A stretch of 64,000 nt of DNA, from assembly GCA_902651635.1 (NCBI GenBank), contig CACRSC010000472.1, positions 381,487-445,486 of the forward strand. Reading direction: 5' to 3'. The DNA comes from Mastigamoeba balamuthi (lineage: Eukaryota; Evosea; Mastigamoebida; Mastigamoebidae). Under the pieces are notes generated by a model. It was not told the DNA's origin. It was given only the letters and a program-made list of their open reading frames with translations, and made no database searches. Of this stretch, positions 11,401-23,422 are shown in pieces (positions within the stretch are counted from its first letter, which is position 1; each line of letters opens with the position of its first letter). Made by a program: the position numbers and the translations under genes.

Positions 11401-14400
11401 CACGAGCGCGGCGTCGCTGGACTGGTACGGCCCCTGGCCCGCCAACGCGCTCGAGGTCATCGCGTACTCGTCGCTCTCGGGGTTCAACACCAACAAGATC
11501 CCGATCGACTCGATCGTGCACGCGATGGTCGACATGCACGGCACCATCGAGCGCATCACCGCCGACTTCTCGCAGCAGAGCCGGCGCGCCGCGTTCGTGC
11601 CGCCGAGCCGCTTCCTCGACTTCGTGCGGTTCTTCAAGAAGATCCTCGACGGGCGCCGCGACGAGCTGACCGAGCGCGAGCTGCGCCTCCGCGCCGGCGT
11701 GGAGAAGCTCGAGACGGTCAACCAGCAGACCGCGCGCATCCGCATGGAGCTGAACGAGCTCCTGCCGCAGCTCGAGGCCACGTCCAAGGAGGTCGCGGCG
11801 CTGATGGAGGACCTGGCGGTCAAGAGCGCCGAGGCCAGCGCCACCCGCGACGCGCTGGCCGAGGAGGAGAAGACGCAGGCCGCCGAGGCCGAGGCGGCCA
11901 TGGAGCTGCAGAAGAGCGCAGAGGCGCAGCTGGCGCAGGCGCTGCCGATGCTCGAGGGCGCCAGCGAGGCGCTGAAGAAGATCAGCCGCGGTGAGATCAA
12001 CGAGATCAAGGCGCTCGCCAACCCGCCGCCCGCGATGACGACGGTCATCATGGCGCTGTGCATTCTCTTCGGCCGCAAGCCCAAGTCGAGCAAGCCGGGC
12101 AAGGAGCCCGCGCCCGAGGACTACTGGCCCGAGGCGCGCGCGCTGATGGACGCGAGCTTCCTCAGCAAGATGCTGACGTTCGACAAGGACAACATCACCG
12201 ACGAGATCATCACCAAGCTGCGCCCCATCCTCGCCAGCACCCAGATGCAGCCCTCCGCCGTCGAGCGTGTCAACGTCTCCCTCAAAGGTCTGCTCCCCCT
12301 CATCAGTGTTACGTTGCCTGGCATCGACACTCAACGCGTTTGCTCGCCCCCACAGCACTGGCGAGCTGGATCCGCGCCATGGAGCGGTACAACACCGTCG
12401 CCAAGGCCGTGGCGCCCAAGAGGAAGAAGGCAGAGGAGGCCAACGCCAAGCTGCGCGAGCGCCTGGCGCAGCTCGAGGCCAGCCGCGCGATGCTGGCCGA
12501 GACGGAGGCCCGCGTCGCGAAGCTGGTCGAGGCGTCCAAGGAGGCAGAGGCGCGCAAGGCCGCGCTCGAGGCCAAGAAGGCCGACGCCGACGCCCGCTAC
12601 CTGCGCGCCGACACGCTGCTGCAGTACCTCGGAGGCGAGCGCGAGGAGTGGGAGCACAACATCGCGGGGCAGCAGCAGCGCCTGGCGACGCTGACGGGCG
12701 ACTGCCTGCTGGCCTCGGCGACGGTGACGTACCTCGGGGCGCTGACGGCGCAGTTCCGCAGCGAGGCGATGGAGGAGTGGCGCACGAGCCTCGGCAGGTG
12801 CGTCGTGCCGTGCAGCGAGAGCGACGGGTACTCGCTGGCCGTGCTGCTCTACGGCGACGAGGGCGCGGCGCAACGCCTGCGAGACTGGCGCGGCTCGGGC
12901 CTCGACGACAGCCAGGCCCGCGAGAGCGCGCTCATCGCCACGGCCTCGTCGATGCCGCCGCTGCTGCTGGACCCGCAGCGCCAGGCGACGCGCTGGCTCG
13001 CCCGCGCCGAGCGCAGCAGCGGCCTGCGGACGCTCACCGACGTTGCGTCGGACCCGCAGGCGTTCCCGCGGACGCTCGAGGCATGCGCGCAGTTCGGCGC
13101 GCCGCTGCTCGTCGACGGCGGCGCGCTGCTGCCCGACTGCTCGGACCTCGACCCGGCGCTGGCCCCGGCGCTGGCGCCGCGAACGGGCGGCGCGATGACG
13201 ATCGGCGACCACGTCGTGCAGGTGCACGAGCGGTTCCGGCTGTGGCTGGCCGAGCGCCACCCGAACCCCACGCTGGGCGCCGAGGCGTTCGCCAAGGTCT
13301 CGCCCGTCAACTTCGCGGCGACGCGCGAGGGCCTCGAGGAGCAGCTGCTCGCGCGCGTCGTCGGGCACGAGCGCGCGGACCTCGAGCAGCAGAAGGCCGC
13401 GCTGGCCGAGCAGGCCGCCGAGCACGCGCGCGTGCGGCGCGAGCTCGAGGAGAAGATCCTCTGCCTGCTCTACGACGCGCAGGAGGGCGACCTGCTCGGC
13501 GACGACCGCCTGGTCGAGGCGCTCAGCTCGTCCAAGAAGAGCAGCGACGCGGCCGCCAAGGGCCTCGCCGAGGCCGAGCGCGTCACGGCGGGCATCGAGG
13601 AGGCGCGCGCGGGGTACAGGGAGGTCGCGCGCCACGCGGCGCTGACGTACTCTGTCGTCTCGGACCTCAGCTCGCTGGACCCCATGTACCAGTGGAGCCT
13701 CGAGTGGTTCTTCGAGGTCCTCGAGACCGTCATGAACGCGCCCTACTCGGGCCCCGGCGCCCCTCTGGCTGCCCCTCCAGCGGCAGCGCAGTCCCAGCAG
13801 CCGCAGGCGGCGCAGCAGCAGCAACAGGCCGGCGCGTCGACCGCTGCAAACGCGGCCGCTGCGGCTGCGTCTGCGGCAGCGCCGAAGCAGGCGGTGCCGA
13901 CGGACGCGGCGGTGGAGGCGAGGGTCAAGTGGCTGGTGCAGCACCTGACGACCGAGGTGTTCGCCAGCGTCTGCAGAGGGCTGTTCCAGCGCCACAAGCT
14001 GCCGTTCAGCTTCATGCTCAGCGTCCGCGCGTCGCTCATCGACGGCACCATCGACCCCTCCGAGTGGGCCTACCTCGTCACCGGCGCCCCTCCCGCCACC
14101 ACCTCCCGCACCCAGGTAACGGGTCTCCGCGCTCCTGGGGGTCCGTCTCTCAACGGGTCTCCTCTGTGTGGCAGAGGGCGGCCAACTCGGCGTCGAGGGG
14201 GAGCAGGGCGGCGAGCGCGTCGGCGGCGGAGATGGCGGCAGCGGTGGCGCCGCCGTGGATGTCGCGGGCGCTGTGGGGGACAGCGATCGAGCTGTCGCGT
14301 ATGGCGTCGTTCGAGGACCTGCCCGACAGCATGAGCGTGCACAGCCAGGCCTGGCGCGACATGATCCTGCCCGGCGGCGCGCTGAGCCCCAGCGAGCAGC

Positions 14401-17154
14401 GCAAGCGCTGGTCGCAGGGCGTCTTCCCCGGGTCGTGGAGCGAGAAGCTCGGGACGTTCCGCCGCCTGCTGCTCGTGCGCGCCCTGCGCCCCGAGTACCT
14501 CCGCGAGGCCATCGAGCAGTACGTCGCCGACACGATGGGCCGCCAGTTCCTCGACTTCCCGCCGCTCGACATCGACGGCGCCTACGCCCAGACGACCCCG
14601 CAGCGCCCGCTGCTCCTCATCGCGGCCCCGGGCGCCGACCCCGTCAGCGCCGTCTACGACGTCGCCGAGCGCAGGGAGATGCCGCGCTCCCGCGTCGCCA
14701 ACATCTCGCTCGGCGCCGCTGAGGTCGGCGCCGCCGCCGCCCGCGCTGTCGCCCTCGCCATCGACAGGTCCGCACACACGCTTCTGCGCCGCTCTGCCTC
14801 GCTTCTGTCTCGCTTCTGCCTCGGGTTTTTCGCACTTAGATTAGCCTTCGGTTTTTTCAACGGGTTTGGCTCGGTTCCTCGGCTGACCCGTCGGGGGCGT
14901 TGGCAGAGGTGACTGGGTGCTGCTGCAGAACTGCCACCTGGCGCCGGCGTGGCTGCCGGAGCTGGACAAGATCGTGCGCGAGATCCCGCCGGACAGGGTG
15001 CACCAGCGGTTCCGGCTCGTGCTGACGTCGCGCAGCTTCGGCGAGTTCCCCGTCGGCATCCTGCACGCCTGCGTCAAGCTGACCTACGAGCGCCCCGCCG
15101 GTGTCCGCGCCGGCGTCCTCCGCGGCCTCGCCCGCGTCGCAGCCACCGCCGCCACGGAGACCTCCCTCCGCGAGGTCCTGCCGTCCGCCCGCGGCGGCGC
15201 CCCTGCCGCAGCGCTGCTCCACAGGTGCGAGCGCGCGGCGTCCGAGAATGTCAATTGAATCGCCGAACTGGCGCTAAAACATTGCGGTCTTGCGTCGCAG
15301 GGCCGTGTACGGGGCGTGCCTGACGCACGCGAGGCTGATCGAGAGGGCCAAGTTCGGGGCGCTGGGGTGGACGCGGTCGTACGAGTTCAACGAGGCCGAC
15401 CTGGGCATCTCGATGCGAGTGCTCGACCAGCTGATCGCGCCCATCGCGCGCGCCGAGCCCAGCGCCGACGACGCGGCCGAGTCCGGGGGCGCGGGGGCCG
15501 CGGCGGCGACGCCCAAGCTCGCGGGATCCGTGGGCGGCGCGGAGCCCACGATCGTCGTCAGCGAGTCGCAGGCGCCGCCGAGCCCGGTCGTCACGAACAT
15601 CGGGCAGGCGGGGCCGGCGATACCCGCGTCGCTGCTGCAGGCCGTGCAGGTCGTGCGCTTCATCGTCGCCGAGTGCGTGTACGGCGGGTACGTGACGGAC
15701 CCCTGGGACCGCCGCATGCTCGACACGATGATCGACGACACGTACAGCCCGACGGCGCTGCTGCAGGCGCCGGCGACGTCGCGGGTCAAGGTCAGCGAGA
15801 GCGGCCTCTACTCGATCCCCCCGCCCGCGCAGCTCGCCGACTACAACGAGACGGGCAAGGGCCTCCCGCTCGCCGACGAGCCCGACGCGTTCGGCCTCGG
15901 CGAGACGGCGTCGGCTATCAGCGCGCAGCGCGAGGCGCGCGAGCTGATGGGGTCGCTGGCGGGGCAGTCGAGCTCGGCGCTGGTCCTCGGCGGCGGCAAC
16001 GACGCGGCCATCATCGAGACGATCAAGGACCTCTGCTCGCGCCTGCCCGAGACGTTCTCCGAGGCCGAGGTCCGCAAGCTGCGGCCGCCCGAGGACACGC
16101 TCTCGCTCAACGCCATCATCATGCGCGAGGTCGTGCTGATGAACCGGCTGCTGCACACGGTCCGCTCGACGCTGCAGGAGCTGCGCCTCGCGCTCGGCGG
16201 CTTCGTGCCCTTCACCTGGGAGCTCGAGTCGCTCAACAGGGACATCGCCCTCGGCGCCATCCCCGACATCTGGCGCGGCGCCTCGTTCCAATCGTGCGCC
16301 TCTCCTCGTCTCTCCCTCTCTCTCTCGCGGTTCGCAGCGCTAACGGCGTGGCGGGCAGGATCAAGAACATGGGGGCGTGGTTCGCGGACCTGCTCAAGCG
16401 GGCCGAGTACCTCAAGACGTGGGTGCACAAGGGCGAGCCCGAGGGCATACAGATCGGGATGTTCTTCCGGCCGCAGACGGTCATCGTCGGCGTGATGCAG
16501 CGCTTCGCGCGCAGGAAGCAGGTGGCCCTCGACCACGTGTCGTTCACCGTCGACGTGCTGGGCGCCCAGGCCCCGCAGCTGCAGCTCCCGCAGAAGCTCT
16601 CGCGCTCGACCTCGAGGCGCAGCGTGCACAGCCTGCAGGGCAACGCGGGCGCCCCCGCACGCCAGGGCTCCGCGGGCCCGGACCTCACGTCGTCGCTCAA
16701 GGCCCCCGAGGGTCTCGCGGGCGCCGAGCAGCCACAGGCGCAGCAGCCGCAGCAGCCGATGCCGCAGGTCGCGGTCACAGCGCCGGCGGCGCAGGCCGGG
16801 GCGCACTCGACGACCTCGGCAGGCGGGCAGGAGTCCGAGGGGTCCGTGGTGCTGGCGGGGCTGTTCATGCAGGGCGGCAGGTGGGGCCAGGGGCAGATCG
16901 AGGAGGCCATGGCGCACGAGACGTTCACCGAGTTCCCGCAGGTGCGCCTGAAGCCGCGCGTGGACACGGGGCGCAGGGCCGTGGGCGAGCTGGTGTACAG
17001 GTGCCCCGTCTACGTCACGCCGGAGCGCACGGGCGCGCTGACGGGAACGGGGCAGAGCGTCAACTACGTGACGACGTTCACGCTGCAGGCGTCCAAGCCC
17101 GAGCCGCATTGGATCAAGCGCGCCACGGCCATCCTGCTCTCCCTCGACGCCTGA
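2488..17154 (+). CDS. Axonemal dynein heavy chain, inner-arm type (DNAH1-like N-terminus)
   Basis: This motor subunit drives ciliary/flagellar beating. Exons: 2488-2523, 2599-2685, 2788-2862, 2979-3696, 3748-4952, 5014-6070, 6117-6412, 6462-6607, 6655-9763, 9833-12287, 12356-14115, 14175-14767, 14907-15224, 15301-16293 and 16359-17154; about 4547 aa, normal for the family. The third intron's donor (GTCCGT) is the weakest junction. The tail block FPLEFFDDLTFETRTPQEW resembles DNAH1. The motor shows AAA1 P-loop GPAGTGKT (about residue 1533), AAA2 GGSGSGKT (about 1826), AAA3 GEAGAGKT (about 2245) and AAA4 GVSGSGRQS (about 2608). A coiled-coil stalk flanks the microtubule-binding region (about 2870-3170), then come AAA5 (NFAATREGLEEQLLARVV), AAA6 DWVLLQNCHLAPAW and the C-terminal domain. 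A Gln/Ala/Pro-rich insert of about 50 residues (nt 13740-13900) separates AAA5 from AAA6. The closest paralogue is uncertain; the dynein heavy chain call is not. Confidence 0.95.
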
Positions 17155-18421
17155 AGGGACCTCCCCTGAGTGTACTTTGTACAAGTCGTGCAATAGCAAG
17201 CAGAGACCGCTCTCCGGATCGGTCTGCTCCGCCCGTCGCCCCCAGGAGAGGGAAGTTGGGGTGTGCTTGTGTGCGGGGCACTTGTGCACGTCCGCGGTAT
17301 CGATACGGCGATGGTCTTCGTCAAACGTGGTGGAAGCTTGGAAGTTCAAACGACGAAGTCTCGCACGCCCGGTGACCTAGTCAGCCTCCCCAGCAATGCT
17401 CTCGCAGGCCTTGGAGGGAGCGCCTCACGCGGGATTGCACTGCCCCCCTCGAACGCTGCGTGCTCCTCGCCCGTTTCAGTCTCGCCTGCCCCGTTCTTCT
17501 GCGCCCGTCCGTGGGGGGTGCCTTAAGGGCAAACCTCGTTCAGCCCCACTGCACCTTCTTCCTTGGAGTGGGTGCCGCGCACGCACCAGCCGCGCGATTC
17601 TCTTCCGGGGCTCTGGGATGTGTTATGAAGGGTCTTCGGCGACTTGGGTGAGTTCAGGTGGCGCGGAGGGCCCGCAGCGCCAGTGCTGTGCGCCGCATCT
17701 CTAAAAATAGCTCTCCAAGGCTGAAACTCAGGAAAGCGTGCCAGCCCCGACTGGCCTTGGGCTCCTATTGCGCTCGTACTTTGCTGGCAATTGTGGCAGG
17801 GACAGCGTGATGGGGCGGGTTCGTGTCTCGCATGGGACAGAGCGCCAACCCCATGTGGGGTTTTTTTCAGGACTTTCTGGACTGCGGATTCGCTCGCGGT
17901 ATCAGAACGACCATGGAGCGCGTCCTCCTCTGCGATATGGCAGGCTGAGAGGAGGGCACAACGCTGCTGGCAGCCTTAAGAGACTCGAGAACGACTTGTG
18001 CAAGCTGTTCTCGGCGCTGTGTAGCATTACCTGCACCTTTTCGTTCATTTTTTGCCGCTTCTGTACGCTATGGTTTGCCTACACAATTACGTGAATAGGT
18101 GCGGAATTCAGTGTGCTCTCAGCCGAGGTGTGGGGACTCGAGAAGCATCTGCCGTACCGCAGCACGTGCGCTGTGCCTCCCGGGGGCCTCCGCCAGGGCA
18201 CTTGTGTGCGGTATCAACATCAGATGCAGTTTTGGGAGTTTGGTCCAGTGCACCATTGCCAAAACCAATACCAATCCGCAAATCACGGAAAACAATCTCC
18301 GTGTATTATGCCCGATGTGGAGTTATCCTCTTTCGGATTGGTTGATTGACACCCCGGGAAATCTGCAGGTGACACTTTTGTTAATTGCCCACTGCACATC
18401 GAGTACAGTAAGCAAGAAAAC
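17155..18421. other. Intergenic region, no supported gene
   Basis: 1267 nt between dynein and the M6 protease, both plus strand. Short frames exist but show neither codon structure nor family similarity. The right end probably holds the protease promoter: an inverted CCAAT (GATTGGTTGATTG) sits near 18337. AT-rich patches near 17700 (CTAAAAATAG) and 18010-18080 have no clear role. Confidence 0.5.
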
Positions 18422-21400
18422 ATGCACTCTATCTGCACGAAGGCTCTGCTGCTTTCCGCGGGCCTCGTCCTGCTCTGCGCGGCCGCCCCCGCGTACCAGC
18501 AGACGAAGGACATCACCCTCGCCGACGGGACCACCATCACCGTCGAGAACACTGGCGATGAGTGTACGTGCCTCTCTCTCTCCGAAAAACCACAACTTGC
18601 AAGTCCACGAGGTCTCTGACCTGAACTTTCTGCTCCCAGACACTGGACCGAGGTACGTCGACCCCGAGGGCCACAGCATCGTTGTCACCGCCGAGGGCGC
18701 CGCGCCCTCGGTCGTCGTCGACGACATGGGCACGCTGAGCGGCCCCATCGCGTCCCGCAGCGACCTCGATCGTGCGACCCGCGGTGCTCCCACCGAGGCC
18801 CCCAAGGAGTGGGCCCGCCGCGCCGTCGAGCGCCAGATGGAGGCCCTGAGCCGCCGTCCGACCTCGAGGAAGCACTCGAACCGCCCGAAGCCCTCGAAGG
18901 AGCCCCTGCTGGCGATCCTGGTGCAGTACAAGAACTACACGATGCAGCCCGGAGCGGTGAAAAGGTGCACAATTGCGCCCCCTGTGAAGAAGCGCCCACG
19001 AGTTGCCTAACGGTCTTTCCACGGCGTAGCACGCGTGAGACGCTGTTCGGCGACAACATCTCGGTGTCGCAGTACTACCACAAGGCGTCTGGCGGCATGT
19101 TCAACTTCAGGTTTGTTTCATTCGTGGCAAGCTTTTCGACTTAGCTTTTTTTCAATCAACAGGCCCGCTCGTGAGTCGTTCAAGAGCAAGGACAGCAAGA
19201 GGAACGACGGCATCGTCGGCCCTCTGACGATGAACTGCGACCTCGTCAGCGCGACGACGTGGGGCGTGTACCCCGACCTGACCTGCATCGAGCGCAGCGC
19301 CTTCACGCTGGCGTCCGAGTTCGTCGACTTTGACAGCTACGACACCGACTGCAACGGCATCCTCGAGGCCCACGAGCTCCACGTCATCATCGTCGTCGCC
19401 GGCGCCGAGGGCGCGTTCATCGGCATGGGGTCGAAGTGCCCGTCGGTCTGGGGCCACATGGAGCCCAACTTCAAGATGAAGCGTGCGTCCCCACTTCCCA
19501 CCTGCGGCCCAAATCGAGTAGGAGACTCACTCGTGTCTTCCTTCGGTGTTACAGTCGGAGCGACGAACCTGACCGTTGGCGAGCACGTCATGATCGGTGA
19601 GACGTGGGACAACTGCGTTGCTCCGTTCAGGATGGGCGTCGTCACGCACGAGCTCGGCCACAGCATCGGCCTGCCCGACCTCTACGACGTGTTCAAGGGC
19701 GGGTACAAGATCGCGGGCCCCTGGTGCCTGATGGACGGCGGCAACTGGGCTGACGGTGGCAGGAACCCCGCGCTGCTCTCCGCGTTCTGCCGCTCGTACC
19801 TCGGCTGGATCAAGCCCATCGTGGCCACCGGCATGACTGAGCCCATCCAGCTCGAGGCCGCGTCGCTGCACCCCGACCAGGTCCTGCAGTTCGGCGACAA
19901 CGCCAACGGCATCGACTGGGCGTGGCTGAACCACTCGGGCACTGGCGAGTACTTCCTCGTCGAGAACAGGCAGAAGGTCGGCCTCGACATCGGCGCGCCG
20001 GCGACCGGCGTCATCGTGTGGCACGTCAACGAGGGCGCGGGCACCGGCTCGAACGAGGTCCCCAACGCCCGCCAGATCGTCAAGATCCTCAAGTACTCGA
20101 ACGACCTGATCTCGTACTGGGCCGACCAGGACCTCCTGGCCCGCAACGAGAAGAAGGTCAGCGTCGGCTGCAAGGGCTCGGACCGCCCCAACTCGCTCTA
20201 CGACAACGGCCTGCAGTCGTGCGTCTCGTTCACGGCGTCGGTCAACACCACGACGGGCATCGCGACGATCGAGCCCTCGACCCCCGCGTGCAGCAGCTCG
20301 TGCGTCGCCGACGCCACGTGGCCCGCCCCTCAGATCCAGTACTACTCGGTCAACGAGGAGTTCGGCATGAGCCTGCAGAACATGACCGGCAGCACCCCGA
20401 TCACTGGCCAGTACACGTTCATCAACCCCAGCCTGCCCTTCGTCTTCCCCTTCTACGGCAAGAACTACAACAACATCTACCTCACCAACGCCGTGAGCTC
20501 CTCCCCCGTCCTGGCCCTGGTGGTCCCCCACTCCGTGACTCACGAGTGTGCAACTGCAGGGCTACATGACGTTCACGCACTTCAACTACCTCGCGATCCG
20601 CGCGCTGGACCCCGACCACGGGCTGTACCCGACCATCGCCCCTCTCGCCGCCGCCTTCTACCCCATCTCTGGCAGCTACAAGGCCACCACCTGCTCTGCT
20701 CCTCTCCCGTGAGTCTCCAGCCATCCCTCCGACCTCCGCAGAGCCCCTCTCGCAGCCTCTGACCCGCTTCGCTCGCGCAGTGAGGGCCCGTGCTTCGTGG
20801 TCGAGTGGGTGAGGGACTGGCCGACCAAGTTCACGTACCAGACCATCCTCACGAGCATCGGCCAGATCTACATGGTCTTCTCGGGCGTCAACTCGTGGCG
20901 CGCGCCCAACATGTTCACGTACGTGGCCCCCGGCCGCGGCGGCAGGGGCACCGCGCTGCTCGGCAACGACGCGTCGTTCTACTCGTGGAGCCTCTCGGTC
21001 GACAGGCCCTCTGCGCTGCGCTTCGCCCCGCGCGCCGCGGCCCTCGCGCAGCTGCCCGTCGTCGACTCGCTCGACAGCTACCCGCTGGTCAGCGGCGACT
21101 GGTGGCAGGTCATCGGCGCCACGATGAGCAACAAGTGCGGGTCGGCCACCGGCGGCAACGCGCTGATGTTCTCTGGCGACGGCTACACGCACGGCGCCTC
21201 GCTCTACCCCATCGACGTCAAGTACTGCTCGCGCGTGAGCATCTCGTACTACTACGGAGGCGCGACGGCCAGCACCCCCGAGTGCGTCCAGAGCAGCGGC
21301 GAGTACTTCGGCATGGGCTGGGACGCCGTCATGAAGAGCGGCTTCGAGGTCAGCAACTGGCAGCCCATCGGCACCGCGGGCCAGCGCTCGACCTTCACGG

Positions 21401-21516
21401 CGGACGTGCCCGAGGGCAGCAAGAACCTCTTCCTCGTCTGGTACTCTGGCGTCTCTGGCACCGGCATGTGGGCCATCGACGACCTCAAGGTCACCTGCAC
21501 AGTCCCGCGCTTCTAA
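18422..21516 (+). CDS. Secreted M6-family (immune inhibitor A-like) zinc metalloprotease
   Basis: Exons: 18422-18563, 18640-18964, 19030-19110, 19163-19482, 19555-20492, 20560-20708 and 20781-21516; 896 aa. Residues 2-22 form a signal peptide (KALLLSAGLVLLCAAAPA), followed by a propeptide-like region with Pro/Arg-rich text. The zinc site is HELGHSIGLPDLYD (about residues 321-334), the M6 pattern HExxH...G.xDLYD. Upstream, DFDSYDTDCNGILEAHEL matches the conserved Asp-rich M6 segment that resembles an EF-hand loop. MDGGNW and VIVWHVNEG follow as in M6 enzymes. The C-terminal half is Cys-containing and ends in a beta-rich, MAM-like domain (SGEYFGMGWD..GMWAIDDLKVTC). The role is likely extracellular protein digestion, inferred from family and signal peptide. 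One acceptor is TAG (19029). Confidence 0.88.
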
Positions 21517-21768
21517 AGGCCTCTGGGAAATACACTCAAAACAAAGTCACTAGTAATCCAAATCCTCGTGCCACTCTCTTTTGTGTTCCCCAGCCAGCCT
21601 GCTGTGTCGTAGTCAGTACTTTTGCTGGAGGTCTGTTACACGAGCTGCGTGTGAAACTTGGTGGGCCGCTGTTACTAAACAGAGTATAGTGGGTTGTGAT
21701 CACGCGTTATAGCCTTGCGTCTCACAGAGAACCCAACGCTTCCTCGGAGGTGAGTTCTGGCACAGGCA

Positions 21769-22769
21769 TCACGAGAGCAGCGGAAAGACGTGCTGCTCGA
21801 GCAGAGTGCGGTTGTACAGCCAGTCGTTGTGCGCCGCGTTGCGCACCACCTTGGTCGTCAGCTTCCCCTCGGCCCTCAGGGCGTCCAGGCCCAGCCTCTG
21901 GTAGTACTGCTGGCCCTCCATCATCACGTGCGACTGCCCGTCATCCCCGAAGAACCCGAACAGGCCACTCACCCACGGCATGATGACTCCGTCTGCGTGT
22001 GTGTATTCCTGTCAGCACGTGTGTTCGTTACGGAGCCACGCACCCTCGGGGGAGGCGATGAGGGTGATGTTGCGGATGATCGCGAGGCGCCGCGTGTAGG
22101 CGTCGGACTGGGCGCTGGCGACCTCGTTGTTCATGAGCGCCAGGAAGTTGTTGCCCCGCACGTAGCGGCTGTACGACGGCGTCCGCCAGTACCCGGCGCC
22201 GCAGAGCGTGCCCTGCAGTATGCCCGTGTAGAGGAGCTCCGTGACGACCGCGCAGCTGAGCTTGGGGAGCAGCACCGCCTCGCACGAGCCGTAGTAGCCC
22301 CCGTGGACGCCCGCCATGCTGACGTACTGGTCCACGTCCCAGTCGGCCGTCTGCAGCACCGCGCGGGCCACGAGGGTGCCCTGCGAGTGCGACACCACGT
22401 GGAAGCCGTTGGCGAACTCGTCCGGGCGCGAGTCGACGAGGGCCCGCAGCGCAGCGCTGAAGTCAGCGACCTGCGTCCACATGCCCTTGGCGCTCCGGAA
22501 CTCGTTGTCGACGGCCAGGGCGTACGTGGGCTGCCCCGGGTGCGCCTCGTGCAGCCACTGCGGCGGGAGGGCGGTCAGGAGGGCCTCGGGTGGCCTGGGA
22601 GGCGCTGGGGGAACGGAGGGCGCACGGTGGTCGTGCTGGCGAACTCGAGAGAGGTCCCACGGCCCTTCTCGAAGAACCCGAAGCCGTGGAAGAACACCAC
22701 GGGCTTGTAGGCCGAGGCAGAGGCGGCGGCGGCAAGCAGCAGCGCGACGACGAGCGGTGTGGAGTTCAT
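21769..22769 (-). CDS. Palmitoyl-protein thioesterase, copy A
   Basis: PPT enzymes remove palmitate from Cys residues of proteins in lysosomes or outside the cell. Exons: 22769-22626, 22557-22044 and 21992-21769; 293 aa. A signal peptide covers residues 1-20, then YKPVVFFHGFGF, the oxyanion-side start of the alpha/beta hydrolase fold. The nucleophile motif SHSQGT (Ser about 106) replaces the usual GxSxG glycine with Ser, as tolerated in PPT-like proteins. PKLSC, WRTPSYSRYVRGNNFL, the ITLIASPEG end and the catalytic His in NAAHNDWL (about 274) follow. The adjacent gene at 23423-24472 is a paralogue with identical exon 2 and exon 3 lengths (514 and 224 nt). The gene is convergent with the M6 protease, 252 nt apart. 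Confidence 0.88.
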
Positions 22770-23422
22770 GGCAGTCGTGCTTGTTGATCACAGACCCAAA
22801 AGAGAGCTACTGTTCCAGCTGACAGATCTTCTAAGCACAAGGAGACCCGTTTTTGTTTTTTTCGAACCCGGGAAAATCTGCTGTGACGCGATGACCCCGT
22901 TTGAGCTGCATTCACATCGGGGTGCCGGTGAGTCACGTTCATTAGCAGGAGATTGTGCTCCGTAGCCGGAGGCATCTCACACATGAGCTGGCTGGCCTCT
23001 CTGTCCCCCCCCCCCCCTTTCACAGTTGGCTGGACGTTTCGGGTGCACCGTGCCGTACAGTGAATGATGTTCGGCGAATGCTCAGTGGCGAAATCCCATG
23101 GTGAACAGCACGGCATACCTCCTTCGCTTGAGTTCGCCAGCACGACCACCGTGCGCGTGTCTTCCGAACACACCCCGGCGAGCTGAGCTCTGCGTCTGCA
23201 ATCGACCGACCCTCCGACAGGAACCCCTCCCTGAGTCTTGGCGAGCGTACTCGGAGCCACCACAGACTCTCTGGCGAGCCACGCTCGCGACACGGAACAA
23301 GAAAAGGGGCACAAGGCTTGTCTTTGTGCGGTAGAGGGCGAGAGATCGACTGGGTGACCTGTTCAGCTCCCACCGCTCTGAGAAACGAGAGGAAGGCTGT
23401 GCCGTGCGCTGCGCCTCAGGCG
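22770..23422. other. Spacer between the two thioesterase genes
   Basis: 653 nt holding the promoter of copy A and the 3' flank of copy B. It has a C-run at about 23010-23020. On the plus strand, 23130-23156 is an exact 27-nt match to the exon 1/intron 1 junction of copy A, in inverted orientation. No intact gene is seen. Confidence 0.5.
23130..23156 (+). pseudogene. Inverted 27-nt fragment of thioesterase exon 1/intron 1 junction
   Basis: Plus-strand bases GAGTTCGCCAGCACGACCAC plus CGTGCGC equal the minus-strand junction of copy A around 22625/22626. The upstream 25 nt are only loosely similar, so this is a short inverted relic or a gene-conversion footprint. Confidence 0.5.

Noticed and set aside
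7991-12358. 1455-codon open frame antisense to dynein, plus similar long antisense frames at 12331-13995, 3624-5147 and 27227-29389
   Set aside because: They mirror GC-rich third positions of the real coding strand, give Arg/Val/His-rich text without motifs, and overlap a clearly conserved gene.
17300-17400. GTTCAAA near 17343 as a tRNA T-arm
   Set aside because: No matching acceptor stem, anticodon arm or D-arm around it; other GTTCGA-like strings in the window also lack a cloverleaf.
22978-23030. C-run as a satellite or telomere-like repeat
   Set aside because: A single short homopolymer run without repeat units.
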